64,000 nt of DNA from Cherax quadricarinatus (taxonomy: Eukaryota; Arthropoda; Malacostraca; Decapoda; Parastacidae): contig NC_091292.1 of NCBI RefSeq assembly GCF_038502225.1, positions 53,897,111 to 53,961,110 of the forward strand, given 5' to 3'. The position numbers were made by a program, and so were the translations under genes. The first letter of the stretch is position 1. Each line of letters starts with the position of its first letter. The notes below the pieces were generated by a model. The model made no database searches and was not told the DNA's origin. It was given only the letters and a program-made list of their open reading frames with translations. Shown here piece after piece: positions 42,358 to 53,528 of the stretch.

Positions 42358-42468
42358 GAAAAAGAGAGCGGGAAGCCACCGTAGGCAGTTGGGCTTTCGA
42401 GCAAGGGAGTGAGAAAGAACAGACCCGAACAGCTGGAACTTCCCAGGGGGGTAGGGAAAAGTGAGATA

Positions 42469-44290
42469 CTACATGAACATATAAAGGCGGTAACTGAAGG
42501 AAAGACAAGAGCGAATGTAGGCGAAGAGAGAAGGGACGGAGCAAACAGGGGCGGCGAACAAATAAAGAATGTCTACTAATATCAGTGACCATTCTATAAA
42601 TGGAAGTATTGCGGAGATGGTGAGAGCGCACATAGTAGCGAAGGCAATGGGCATCACGACGATCAGACAAGGATGGAACATTCGCTCCTGCATAGAGGCT
42701 CTCAACAGGGGAAGAGCGAAAAGCACCAAGGAATAAATGTAATCCTTGGCAATGGATGGGGTTAAGGCTAGAGAGAGTAGCAGGAGAGGCTGCTGAATAG
42801 ATCTGGTCACCATAATCAAGTTTCGATAAAATGAGGGCTGAATGTAGGCGAAGGAGAGCTCGACGATCAGCTCCCCATGATATGGGATACGGAAGCCATA
42901 GAGGTACAAAGGATGATCGGAGATGACAGAGCGTCTAGTGAAAGTAATTTGGTGAGTTTTGGTACTGGAAAATTTAAACCCATGCGTGGTGACCCAATTG
43001 GAAACACGGTCGACCGCATGCTGGAGAGAAACTGTAATGAGGTGACAGTCAGCGCCTGCACAAGCAATAGCGAAGTCATCTACATAGAGTGATGACCAAA
43101 TATTGGATGGAAGAACAGAGGCAAAATCATTTACAGCAAGGAGAAAAAGTGTTGTGCTCAGAACACATCCCTGAGGGACACCTTCAGCTTGGACAAAGTC
43201 CGGGGAGAGCACATTATTGACTTGAACACGGAAATGTCTGTCAGTTAAAAAGTTCTTAAGGAAAGATGGTAGATTGCCTCGGAGGCCTAAGGAGTGGGCT
43301 TGGGCCAAAATATTATACCTTCAAGTTGTGTCATATGCCTTCTCAAAGTCAAAAAATATGGCAATAACTGAGTGGTTATTCGCAAAGGCATTACGAACAT
43401 ACGTATCCAAGCGTAGTAAGGGGTAGAACGGCCCTTACGAAAGCCATATTGACGAGCGGAGAGACTGTTGTGCGTCTCTAAATACCACATTAAATGTCTA
43501 TTTACCAGACGTTCCATCACTTTGCAAACTGCACTGGTAAGAGCGATGGGACAATAGTAGGAGGCTTCATGTCCCGTAGTACCCGGTTTGCGGAAAGGGA
43601 GAACAATGGCAGATTTCCACAGCTGTGGAAGAACTCCTTGTGACCAAATAAGATTGAAAAGGCATAAGAGGACTGCAAGGACTGACTGATGTAAATGTTG
43701 TAACATACGAATATGAATGTCGTCGGGCCCAGCTGTCGATGATCGGCAAGCTGAGAGTGTTGCCTCCAGTTCCTGAAGTGTAAAAGGCACATTATACTGT
43801 TCTTCTCTGAGAGAAGAAAAGTCCAAGGGTGCTAACTCTCTGGCAGACTTTGAGGAAAGAAACGAGGGGCAGAGATGGAGCCCCAGAGAAATACGGACCA
43901 GATGATTGCCAATTTCAATGGCAACATCTAGAGGGTTTGCTATATCAACACTGTCAACCCATAGAACAGGAGCCAGGTCAGGAGAATATTTACCACTCAG
44001 TTTCCGTACTTTTTTCCAGACTGCACTCAGAGGAAGCAGAGGTGATGGTGGAGACATAATCTCGCCAGCAAGTGCGTTTAGCATCACGGATGACACGGCA
44101 AGCGATCTCACGCTTCTGCTTAAAATCAAGAAGTCTCTCAGTGGTTCTATTGTACCGGTACCTGCCCCACGCAGCGCATTTCAAACGTACTGCATGAGCA
44201 CAAGCAGGAGACCACCAAGGCATGCATTTCTGAGAATGCCTGCCCGAGGTTTGGGGTATAGAATGAGAAGCTGCAGTTAAAACTGAGGAT
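42469..44290 (-). pseudogene. I-clade-like LINE reverse transcriptase
   Basis: Motifs are WWSPACAHAVRLKCAAWGRY, TLQELEATLSACRSSTAGPD, SAIVLPFRKPGTTGHEASYY, ARQYGFRKGRSTPY, FFDFEKAYDTT (frame-shifted near 43340), GVPQGCVLSTTLFLLAVND and SSLYVDDFAIACAGAD. The catalytic YVDD has both aspartates. At least two frameshifts (near 43310 and 42500) and stops break it. Confidence 0.82.
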
Positions 44291-44950
44291 GAGAAGAGGT
44301 GTAAAAGCTCATCAATGGAGGATGAAGAAGGAACTTAAGTAAAAACAGTTAGTTGTGAGTAAAGGTCCCAATTTGCCTGATCAAATTGCCAGTGTGGGTT
44401 ACGAAGAGGTGGTGAATATGAAGGGGAAGTAAGAATGATTAGAAAATGATTGCTGTCATGTAAATCTGGGAGAACAGATCAGGTGAAGTCTAGTGCGGCA
44501 GAGGAAGAGCAGACTGAGAGATTGATGCAAGAGAGAGTATGAGTATGAGGATCAAAATGGGTGTCAGTACCTGTATTTAAAACATGGAGGAGGTGGGAAG
44601 CAAGAAAAGCCTCTAACTGAATGCCATGGGAATCACAGTGAGACCCCCCAGAGGAAATGATGGGCATTAAAATTGGCAAGTAACAGAAGTGGTGGCGGTA
44701 ATGACGAAACAAGAAAGGCAATATCCGGAATAGATAATGCTTGAGAAGGAAAGAGATACAAAGAATAGAGTGTATACCACCTATGCAGGTGGATACAGGC
44801 TGCTGTGTAATGCAACGAAGTACGAACAAATAGCTGATGGTACGGAATATCAGTGATAGAAGAAGGGCACTTTCGTTCAAGAAACACTTCCTCGGACACC
44901 TCTCCCTCCTCGCCTACAATAGCACTCCAGGTTGTATATAAAGAACTGGT

Positions 44951-45406
44951 CAATTACAATTAAATTACAATGAAATACATCGGGTCAATGACCTGCACAT
45001 TATGAAATGATTGAATTGGGGATGTTAAACTCAAAGCATGAGAATTTTCAGACAGTCAATGAATATAGCATTTATATAACATTTAACAGAGCTTTAACAG
45101 GCACTTTTTAATAATATTAGAAAAGATGTTTACCTATGGGGAATTTCCGGAATTTTCAGGCAGCTAGTTCCAAACTTGGGCCTTTTATCTGTATGGAGCC
45201 AAATTTCATTTGAGCACTTTTGTTCTTGGAGACATGGAACTTTAGAACCAACACAGTGATGCATTATGCATTGAAAGGGGACTAATCTTATTTTTGAAAA
45301 TCAAGGTAATGTACTGTACTGTATTTATAATGGTACTAACACTCTCACTGTCTTCCACATAGGTCTAGATTACTGATACCAGTATTGCTCATGCACATGT
45401 TTGTTT
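44951..45406. other. No recognised feature
   Basis: AT-rich sequence with no clear frame and no terminal repeat I can match elsewhere in the window. Confidence 0.45.
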
Positions 45407-46348
45407 TGACCCCTTGAGAGTCCAGACCCCCAATCTGAAAAGTGTCCAAAGGGTCCAAGAATTTAATTTTTTTTTCTTTGAAATTGTAGACAATCTTTTT
45501 CTTAAGGTAATAAAACAAAAAAGTATGAAATCTGATGGAAAACTGATGAAATTATGCTTCTGCAAAGTTTGCTGCATCAGCAGTATTTAAGCTTTGGTGA
45601 TTTTGCCCACTTTGAGTCCTATTTTAGGCCAATTACATTGTTCCAGTCAACCAAATTCTTATCTATTTTGCAAGTATGCCTTCTATTTTACAGAATGAGC
45701 ACAAGAAACTGCCCAATCGACTATTTCAACTACTCAATAAAGTGATCAGAAATTGGTAATTTCTCCAATTTCAAACGAATTTCAAAATATTCCATCTTTA
45801 AAATAGGGTCAAGAATAAACAATGCAGGCATTCCTGGCACTAAAATAACATTTCCTCTGTTCACTAGTTACATTCCCAGGCTTTATACATGAATTACGTT
45901 TTTATTTTTTATTCACACAAAGACTTTTTATTCACACCAAAAATATAAGATTCACTGTTATGCAATATTGTAATAAATGCATAAATGATATCAGCACATT
46001 TGTGAATGTGCTGATTTTATTTTGTGAATGTTCCAGTTGATGTGTATTGGACGCGTGATGTGACTTGTTTACTACTGAACATCAGAAAAAATCGAACATT
46101 TTTGCTACTTTAAGCTCAATTTCAAGCTATTTTCATTCCTAAAACCAATCAAAATCATCTCTATTTCTGTAAAGTATCTTCCATTCTATCAAATAAGACT
46201 AAGAAATCATAAATACAACCATAAAAACCATATGAAAATACACCACAAAATCACTATTTTAATCCAAAAACAGGATTGCAGTTTTTTTTTTCTCATTATG
46301 CACTGAATGCTGCAGGATCTTTTTTATATAGTGCACGCTTACCACGTA

Positions 46349-47393
46349 CAATAGACCGTCACTTAGCACGAGTTTATTTGGCATGATTCGGGTACAGCAC
46401 GATTGAAGAACTGCAGCACAATTTTATTTAACATGTCATAAAATTAATTTAACATGGTTCAATTTGTGGGAAGAAAAAAAAAAATTCCCTTTTCCTCAAG
46501 CGGCCGCCTTCTTGTGGATCAGCAGGGGAGACCTCTCGCCATCCCCTGCCAACCCCCAACACCACCCCACCATCCCAGCATTCGTACTTCATACGTGACC
46601 AGTCCTTCTTCTCTGCTACAAGCTAGCTGTGTTTGTGAATTGTTTTGATCTTTTAATTACTATATCTTGTATCTACCAAGCAATTATGACGCCCAGTAGG
46701 CATACCAGTGTTGCTGTAAGTGGCAAGAAAAGGTATAAGCATTTAAATCTTAGAATTAACGAAGAAAACAAAGATATTAGACAAGAGATAACCTGTGGCC
46801 TTGATGAAGTGTTACTTTGTACACAGAAAAAGAGGTACGCATAAGTTTGTGTGACTGAATGACTTACTGACCTGACTGAAAGACTTACTGACTTATTGAT
46901 TTGGCTCACTTACTGACTGAATAGCTTGACTTACTGAATGACTTACTGACTTGGCTGTTTTACTGACTGAATGACTTTAATAACTGAATGACTTGACTTA
47001 CTGACTTAAAGTTAGACACTCTAGTACATCCATCAACTTCAGTACCAGAACCTCTACCATCCACCTCAGCCCAGTAGGACCACAACATAACTCTCCACTC
47101 TCTTCACAATCATCCACAAACACCAGCACCCACAATTTAAGGTAAGAAATACTATTATTTCTGTTACATCTGTAGTCTTAAGCAGTAAAAGCAACATAAT
47201 ACATCACAACAATGAACTACAATTACATACTCTTCACTTTTATTTTTGTAAGATGTGGAAGCCTAAAAAAAAGTTGTTTGGCTTGTTTTGGGCTCTCAGG
47301 AACATAGCCCTATTTCTCCCATAAGTTTATCTAACAGTTTTACCTAATATGGCATATTCAGGAATGTAACTACCATGTTAAATGAGTCTACTA
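46349..47393 (+). mobile_element. pogo/Tigger-type element in M7
   Basis: TA flanks at 46347-46348 and 47394-47395, ends CAATAGACCGTC and its rough complement (gagtctacta). Repeated ACATG/TAACATG/GCACGA words fill the left end. A short frame (46686-46844, MTPSRHTSVAVSGKKRYK) may be a transposase N-terminus, but I cannot prove it. 46845-47010 is a degenerate tgactgaatgacttactgac array. No catalytic domain. Confidence 0.65.
46845..47012. repeat. Degenerate TGACTTAC/TGACTGAA array
   Basis: About 168 bp of 4- and 8-bp related units (tgactgaa, tgacttac). It lies in the pogo-type element at 46349-47393. All units share TGACT. Confidence 0.8.
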
Positions 47394-47905
47394 TAGATCC
47401 ATTCTCTCATATCTAGGCTCAAATTTACTGCTTACAGCTTATCTGAGTGAGCTGAGCTCATGACGTAGAACTGAGCCTGGCTTCAAAGCCATAGAACTAC
47501 GGCACAGACCCTCAAAGGGTTAAGCACAAAGCTCTCAAATATGCTGTGAGCAGAAAATTTTGGTCTAGACATGAGAAAATGGGTCTGCACATAGGGTGTG
47601 CACAGTATAAAAACATCCTGCCCCAAGCAGTATATGATGGGAAAAGCAAACCTCTGACCATGTGTTTGGTTTAAAACAGCAACTTTCAAGTGTTTTCTAG
47701 GGTAGTTTTTTATGGTTTTATTGGCTGTTTCTTGGCATCAATTGATAATATGGAAGACATACTATGAAACAGAAATGATTTTAATTGGTCTCAGACATGA
47801 AGTAGCAGTGCAATAGACAAGACCCTGAAACCCAAACTTTACAAGAAAAACATTAAAAATGATAAAAAATATCTAAAAGAAATACGAGGATATATCTTGC
47901 AAGAC

Positions 47906-48214
47906 AAACCCAACGTTGCTTAACTCCGATCAGCGAAGTTAAGCAACGTTGGGTTTGGTTAGTACTTGGATGGGTGACCGCCTGGGAACACCAAATGCTG
48001 TTGGCATTTAGTTTCAAATTTAGGTTGGATAAATACATGAGTGGGATGGGTTGGATTTGAGTGGGACTTGCACATCAGAGCTTATTTCTTGGGTACCATT
48101 GAAAATTGGGAAGGTCAAATGTTTGTTAGTGGGATGAATTGTAAAGGACCTGCCTAGTATGGGCCAACAGGCCTTCTGCAGTGTTCCTCCTTTCTTATGT
48201 TCTTATGTTCTTAA
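47906..48214 (+). mobile_element. SINE with 5S rRNA head and CR1 tail
   Basis: 47924-48007 is 5S rRNA sequence from about nucleotide 36 to the 3' end (gatcagcgaagttaagcaac, then tacttggatgggtgaccgcc, then gggaacacc). It includes the internal pol III A-box and C-box regions. 48008-48214 is the last ~200 bp of the CR1 LINE (gtttcaaatttaggttggat, then gggccaacaggccttctgca), ending TTCTTATG-TTCTTATG-TTCTTA. SINEs with 5S-derived heads and LINE-derived tails are known as the SINE3 type. The first 19 bp (47906-47924) are an inverted copy of 47938-47956. Confidence 0.88.
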
Positions 48215-48307
48215 ATAGGCCTCAAAGCAGCAGAAATGTTCAGGTACCAACCCCCCCCCCCACTTCCTGGTCTGTTTTACTGGTTATTACCAGGGCTTCT
48301 TCAATTA

Positions 48308-48492
48308 CAGGTGCACATCCCTTTATCCAAAACCCTTGGGGCCTGTACTGTTTCGAATTTTTATGATTCTCAACGCCACCACGTGGCAGCGTGACCCAGC
48401 ACGGAGATGACTGACGCTCCACACTCCACAAAAAACTTGGGTTTTCGGTACTTCTTGAATTTCAGAATTTCGGATGAAGGGATGTGAACCTG
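48308..48492. mobile_element. 185-bp MITE of Tc1/mariner (pogo) type
   Basis: TA flanks at 48306-48307 and 48493-48494. Inverted ends are CAGGTGCACATCCCTTTATC and, read inward from the right, CAGGTTCACATCCCTTCATC. The related sequence at 23610-23625 (caattattgggacagc) is the uninterrupted site with a single TA, so the boundary is well supported. Non-coding. Confidence 0.88.
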
Positions 48493-48848
48493 TATTGGGA
48501 CAGCCTAAACTAGGATCAATCATTCTTGGTTATACCTTATTAATCTGAGAACTAGATAAAACTTCAGTTTTTGTGTGTGATGATGGACTCAAAATGGAGG
48601 GCAAGTGTTACTGTATAGTATATAGGAGGGGCCTGGGGATGTGATTAAGGAGCAGAGGACAGATTGCTTTAGTGCCTGAATTCTGGATTCTATTTTTAAA
48701 TTGGAATTTGTTGAATTTTGTGTAAAACTGGCCAAATTACCAACTTCTGAGCCATTTCTTGTGCTCAATAGAATTTATTAAATATCTGAGATAACATGAA
48801 AAACCTTGATGCTATATTTTCCTATTTGCATAAATTGTTCCCAGACTA

Positions 48849-50429
48849 CAGTGGACCCCCGCATAACGATATTAATCCGTTCCTGAGAGCTCATTGTTAT
48901 GCGAAATTATCGTTATGCGAATGAATTTTCTCCATAACAAATAATGGAAATCAAATTAATCCGTGCAAGACACCCAAAAGTATGAAAAAATTTTTTTTAC
49001 CACATGAAATATACATTTTCCTACACACAAAGAGAAGGATACATGCACAATAGTAGAGTAGTACATGCACAATATATATTGTGCATGTACTACTCTACTA
49101 AATGAAGAATAAATGACACTTACCTTTATTGAAGATGCAGCAATGACTGATGAGACACTGTGTCCTGGGAGTGCCTTTTCCTCCTGAGTACTGTAGGTCC
49201 TGTTTGGCATTTTCTTCCAGAACAGGCCTTATCACACTGTGTATGCCACTACGATTCTTAAATCTCTCAAACCAACCTTTGCTGGTTTTAAATTCACCAA
49301 TATGAGCACTAGTTCCAGGCATTTTTCCCTGTTCACCTGGGTGTTAGTCGACTGGTGTGGGTTGCATCCTGGGAGACAAGATTAAGGACCCCAATGGAAA
49401 TAAGTTAGACAGTCTTCGATGACACTGACTTTTTTGGGTTATCCTGGGTGGCTAACCCTCTGGGGTTAATTGTTTCTTGGTATTCTCAATAAGCCACACC
49501 AACAACAGTGCTACAGCAGCAGCAGCAGCAGCAGCAGCAGCTGACAGTGCTACAGCAGCAGCAGCTGACAGTGCTGCAGCAGCAGCAGCTGATGGTGGTA
49601 CAGCAGCAGCAGCAGCAGCAGCAGCTGACAGTGCAGCAGCAGCAGCAGCTGACAGTGCTACAGCTGCAGCAGCAGCTGACAGTGCTACAGCAGCAGCAGC
49701 AGCTGACAGTGCTACAACAGCAGCAGCAGCTGACAGTGCTACAACAGCAGCTGACAGTGCTACAGCAGCAGCAGACGGTACTACAGCAGCAGCAGCAGCA
49801 GCAGACGGTACTACAGCAGCAGCAGCAGCTGACGGTGGTACAGCAGCAGCAGCAGCTGATGGTGCTACAGCAGCAGCAGCTGACAGTGCAGCAGCAGCTG
49901 ACAGTGCTACAGCAGCAGCAGACGGTGCTACAGCAGCAGCAGACGGTGCTACAGCAGCAGCAGACGGTACTACAGCAGCAGCAGCAGCTGACGGTGGTAC
50001 AGCAGCAGCAGCAGCTGACGGTGCTACAGCAGCACCAGCAGCAGCTGACAGTGCTACAGCAGCAGCAGCATCAGCAGTTGACCATGGTACCACAGTATTT
50101 CGATAATATTTCTCACCCTTTTTACCACAGGGTTGGCACTAGAAGCTTTCTTGGGGCCCATGGTCACTTATTTTGCAGATAAAATAAAAAACGCTGTAAT
50201 AATACAAAATGTTCCGATTGTATGCTTGGATGTTACCGCGGAGGCTGGTTTGTAAACAATGCCACTGGCGGAACATGTGAGGCTGGCTCAGGCCGCACAT
50301 TAGACACGTCTCGGACGAATAGCGTTGAGCGGGTTTTTTAGCGGTATGCGAGGCAAAATCTTAGCGATAAAATGTATCGGTATGCGGATTTAACGTTATG
50401 TGATGCCATCGGTATACGGGGGTCCACTG
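48849..50429 (-). mobile_element. Tigger E, non-autonomous, with minisatellite
   Basis: TA flanks at 48847-48848 and 50430-50431. On the minus strand the left end has boxes CGTATACCGAT, CACATAACGTT and CGCATACCGAT. It starts a frame at 50161 (MGPKKASSANP), then passes into a CAG/CTG minisatellite (50090-49508) and the same post-repeat sequence as Tigger B (VWLIENTKKQLTPE). The second DNA-binding piece is at 49330-49220. No catalytic domain. Confidence 0.88.
49508..50090. repeat. CAGCAG-rich minisatellite in Tigger E
   Basis: Units are runs of cagcagcagcagctgacagtgctacagcag type, with the blocks ctgacagtgctaca or gacggtgctaca recurring every 21-36 bp. On the minus strand it encodes Ala-rich (LSAAAAAVA) frames and on the plus strand Gln-rich ones. 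The order of units is not that of Tigger B, so the two arrays changed independently. Confidence 0.88.
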
Positions 50430-50609
50430 TACTTACTTACTGCCTGTGTAATTAATTCAACAAGGTTTCCATCAAATTTCACATTTTTAGTGTCATTACT
50501 TTCATAAAAAGATTCTCCGAGTTCAGAAGAAAAATATATTATTTTCATTACAAAATCGTGACACAGTCAGCACTTGTAATTTCAGAGGTCCTGACAGTGA
50601 CAGGATTAA

Positions 50610-50872
50610 ACAGAGAGAAATTTAAGCTAAAAAGAGTTGTTAAAGAGTTAGGCAAAGCTGAAATGAGCAAGATCCTTATGCTATATGCATTCATATGGAA
50701 TGGCAAAGTCTTCTGTCTTGGCTGTTGAGAAGCTATTTGGCCTAACATGTTTCACCAAATTTTTTTTTTGTACTGTACAAGTTTTCTCAGGGAAGGCTTA
50801 TGGTGTATAGTTCAAATTCAAATTTTTATTTCTTTTTATGCGGTACAAAAAATAATGTAGTTTACATGCAAC
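50610..50872. other. No recognised feature
   Basis: Contains a poly(T) run at 50759-50769 and a short frame (gagagaaatttaagctaaaa) that I cannot assign. Confidence 0.4.
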
Positions 50873-50884
50873 ATAACATTATTA

Positions 50885-51190
50885 TTATTATTATTATTAA
50901 AGATTAGCCGGTATTCTCCCGGCCCGGGCCTTTTCCAAGTGGTGGCCCGGCCTTGGCTCCCTCTTTAGGGAGTGTCTGAGACCTAAGTCTCCCATGGGAG
51001 GAGGCACAAGTACCTCCTCATCTTTGGGACCAACTGTCCCCAGGCCTAGCCACAAGCTAGGTCTCTCTGGTCTGCCATCCCCGCCCCAAGGGGACTAATG
51101 GGAATGACAGTCTTATGAGCTACAAGCTCGGGCTCAGGCACCTACCCTACCCTACCCTAGAAGGGTTAGGCATGGTATCGATCAGCCAAT
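50885..51190 (-). mobile_element. SINE with 12-bp target duplication
   Basis: Identical flanks ataacattatta occur at 50873-50884 and 51191-51202. On the minus strand it starts attggctgatcgataccatg, has three agggt units, a GC-rich body (gggccgggagaataccggct) and an ATT/TAA tail. It is 306 bp, markedly more GC-rich than its surroundings, and without a long frame. I cannot identify the RNA gene from which its head came. Confidence 0.8.
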
Positions 51191-51202
51191 ATAACATTAT
51201 TA

Positions 51203-51554
51203 AGTACAAAAGAAAGCCACTAGTATGCAATGCATTTCCAGCAAACTGATAAAATAAATACTCTTCAACTTATATAACAAGAAACAAGCAAAACCAACCT
51301 ACAGCGTATATTTAACCAATATTTTAATAAGGAATGTAAAAAAAAGAGGGAAAATCTAAGTAGCAGAATCAGGATAAAAAAAAATATGAGGAGGATGTTA
51401 GCAGTGGGAGAATTGGGTGTAGCATTTCTCAATGACAGGTGTGTTCCTTCCCACAGGCATTTAGTATATATATAGTCAGCATTATGATCCTCACACACAT
51501 GCAGTTAAGGTAAGCATTCCACTTTTTCACCACTAAAACAACTCTAGGAGCTTC
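51203..51554. other. No recognised feature
   Basis: AT-rich, with short frames only and no terminal repeats that I can match. Confidence 0.45.
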
Positions 51555-51558
51555 TTAA

Positions 51559-51883
51559 CCCTTTCACTGTCCATCATGTAGAACTACATCATTGAGGCCA
51601 GGGTCCCTGATGTAGTTCTATGCCAAGGGCTCAGCTCACTCTGATAAGATATGAGCGGTAAATTTTGACCTATTTCCAAGAGAATGGGTCTGTGTGGCAC
51701 GTGTGTACAGTATAAAAAAATCCTGCCCCATGCGGTGCATGATGGGAAAACAAAACTGTGACCATGTGTATGGTTTAAAATAATGAATTTGAGGTTTTCT
51801 CAGATATCATTTGACAGAATGGAAGAACTACTACTGAAATTGAGACTGCTAGTAGCTTGAAATCGAGCTCTAAGTAATGGAAA
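51559..51883 (-). repeat. piggyBac-type MITE, right-end part (M10)
   Basis: After TTAA (51555-51558) comes CCCTTTCACTGTCC, then two boxes, GTAGAACTAC at 51578-51587 and GTAGTTCTAT at 51612-51621, 34 bp apart. It is colinear with 47524-47780. It is cut by the pogo-type element at 51886 and its remainder is not found. Confidence 0.7.
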
Positions 51884-52502
51884 TACAGTAAGGCCCCGCT
51901 TTACGGCGTTTCACCTTATGCCGTTCTGCTAATATGGCGATGTCAAATTGTGACCAATATTTGCTATACGGCAAGCGGTCTTTCAAATACGGCGCCCCCC
52001 ACCCAGTTTGTTTACATTTTCCGTGACCACATCTATTATATCAGGTAACTTTCCAAAATTTCAAGTGTTTTAAAGTTACTGCATATTTTATATGTACTCT
52101 GATAATTATACTTAAGTGTACCTGTACCTAAATATACTTACACACTGTGCTGGTGTGCAGGTACACATTAAAATCGCTAAGTCTCTCTCTACTCATGACA
52201 CCAATACTACGTAATAATAATCACTCTTGGGAACACTAAATGTCTTATTTTACATCAATATAGGCATTTTCATTAATCCACCTATGATATTTTCCTCAAA
52301 ATTATATATGAAACCCATTACATAGCATATAAACAAACATGATACATACACTCACAGAATAAAAATTGATGTAAATATGAGACTTGTTTACAAAGCGGCT
52401 GTGTAGGTAGTGTCGAAAGAATTACGTTTTCTCTAGTCAAACTGGAGGATAACTGTAGAAAAATATTCTTTTTGTATGCCTTTACTCTCTATATAGCAAT
52501 TC

Positions 52503-52528
52503 ACAACCCTTGTGGGTTTAGTGCTTTT

Positions 52529-52606
<78 letters not shown>

Positions 52607-52610
52607 TTCA
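52503..52610 (+). repeat. SINE-like 3' end with (AAT)n tract
   Basis: Reads aacccttgtgggtttagtgc, then tttttat, then about 25 AAT units. It has the same layout as 29571-29629 and 33812-33880 in the opposite orientation, so these are probably one repeat family. Confidence 0.65.
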
Positions 52611-52917
52611 TTCACTCTAAAAATGGTGTGTTGCTGTTTGTTTATTCTGAACTAACTTGTACAACTTGTACACAATGTAAGAGTATTTGTATTGTGAGGT
52701 AATTATTATAATAAAAAAATATTGAGGTAAATGTTTTACAAACTCTTACAAACGGAAGTGAATGAACTAAAAGTAGACACATATTAATACGCATTTATTT
52801 CGCCTGACCAAGTGATCGTCCACTACTTGTTCAGTTTGTGTTCTTACATTGTCTCAACTCTGTATCTCGTTCTTTCTCTCATTTACTCTCTCGTTAACTA
52901 GCTGGCTCTCATTGACG

Positions 52918-52992
52918 ATGGTGTCTACGGTTAGCTGCGATAAAAAGAGAAGTTGTAAGCCTCTTGCTTTAAGTGCCAAGTTAGAGGATGAT
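52918..52992 (+). pseudogene. Start of a jerky-like transposase, truncated
   Basis: 25 codons: MVSTVSCDKKRSCKPLALSA then KLEDD. The KR-rich start followed by LSAKLE resembles the opening of pogo/jerky-type DNA-binding domains. The rest is missing, as the palindromic-repeat unit follows directly. The assignment relies on a short match and on the element's ends. Confidence 0.45.
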
Positions 52993-52993
52993 G

Positions 52994-53070
52994 CACAAAT
53001 AACCCGCACATAAAAGAGAGAAGCTTACGACGACGTTTCGGTCCAACTTGGACCATTGACAAAGTCACAC
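52994..53070. repeat. Single-arm copy of the palindromic repeat
   Basis: The sequence cacaaataacccgcacataa through gaccattgacaaagtcac matches one arm plus spacer of 10746-10924. The second arm is absent, and from 53071 unrelated sequence follows (53071-53524: nothing recognised). Confidence 0.85.
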
Positions 53071-53528
53071 TAACCAGAAGTGGAGCAGGACGGCTATATA
53101 TAGGCAGGAAGAGGTGGTGGTAGTACCACTACCAAGTTTCTAACACTAGTGTATCCATTTTATTAGGTTGGGATAGTTACTGAAGGTGTAGTTACCAATT
53201 TTTCAATTTTATTTTTAAAATGGTATGGTAATTTTTTTCTGTAAAATAACTTTAGGCATGCATGATCTGAATGGCTTCAATCTTTAATGGCTAATGCATT
53301 TCATGAAAAGGATGATTACATGATTACTTTTTATATTTAACTTAATACAGCTGGAAATTTGCAAATATACTAACAAGGTACTAAGCCTGGAATTAGTGGA
53401 GTTTGTGCAATAACTCAAGAATGCATCTTCTGGCTGGCTTCAAACTTTTAACATTAGTGTAATTTTTTTCAGAGGAAGCTTCACTGTGATCTATACCTTT
53501 CATACTATTACACGGTCTTCTATCTTAA

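Larger units (their letters stand above)
41510..44950 (-). mobile_element. I-clade-like LINE with RNase H
   Basis: On the minus strand: endonuclease C-terminus (LLLANFNAHHFLWGVS near 44640-44700), linker, reverse transcriptase and RNase H, ending with LYKL and a stop just before 41512. The RNase H domain sets it apart from the other LINEs here and fits the I/Jockey-like group. The 5' part is missing or beyond recognition above 44950. The 3' end is tgatgatgatacc, next to LINE Y3. Confidence 0.8.
45411..47519 (+). mobile_element. piggyBac-type MITE (M7) holding a pogo-type element
   Basis: The left end starts CCCTTGAGAGTCCAGACC after a changed flank (TTGA). The right end is cctcaaagggTTAA (47520-47523). 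The body follows M2 up to 46346, is interrupted by 46349-47393, and resumes at 47396 (gatccattctctcatatcta). Its boxes are GTAGAACTGA at 47465 and ATAGAACTAC at 47491, 26 bp apart, so 8 bp have been lost between them. Confidence 0.8.
47524..50605 (-). mobile_element. Older piggyBac-type MITE holding three insertions
   Basis: Bounded by TTAA at 47520-47523 (shared with M7) and 50606-50609; the far end on the minus strand begins TCCTGTCACTGTCAGGACC. MITE sequence is present at 47524-47905, 48215-48305, 48495-48846 and 50432-50605. It is interrupted in turn by the 5S-headed SINE, the 185-bp MITE and Tigger E. It is diverged from M2-type copies but colinear with M12. Confidence 0.65.
51886..52992 (+). 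mobile_element. pogo/jerky-type element H2, 5' part
   Basis: After TA (51884-51885) it starts CAGTAAGGCCCCGC, matching the inverted end of H1. Unlike H1 it reaches a transposase start at 52918. A (TAA)n microsatellite and SINE-like piece (52495-52610) sit inside it. It is cut at 52993 by a single-arm copy of the palindromic repeat. Confidence 0.75.

Noticed and set aside
46454..46648. Small frame with SSGRLLVDQQGRPLAIPCQP
   Set aside because: It lies in the non-coding 5' part of a pogo-type element, is short, and has no similarity that I recognise.
47924..48007. A functional 5S rRNA gene
   Set aside because: The first ~35 nucleotides of 5S are missing and replaced by an inverted repeat, there is no T-run terminator after the 3' end, and CR1 sequence follows directly. 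It is a SINE head.
49477..50182. Plus-strand Gln- and Ala-rich frames in Tigger E
   Set aside because: Antisense to the Tigger frame and made wholly of the CAG-type minisatellite.
51150..51172. Telomere-like CCCTA repeats
   Set aside because: Only three units of ccctac, which is the head of a SINE with target duplications. It is not TTAGG or TTAGGG, and the site is internal.
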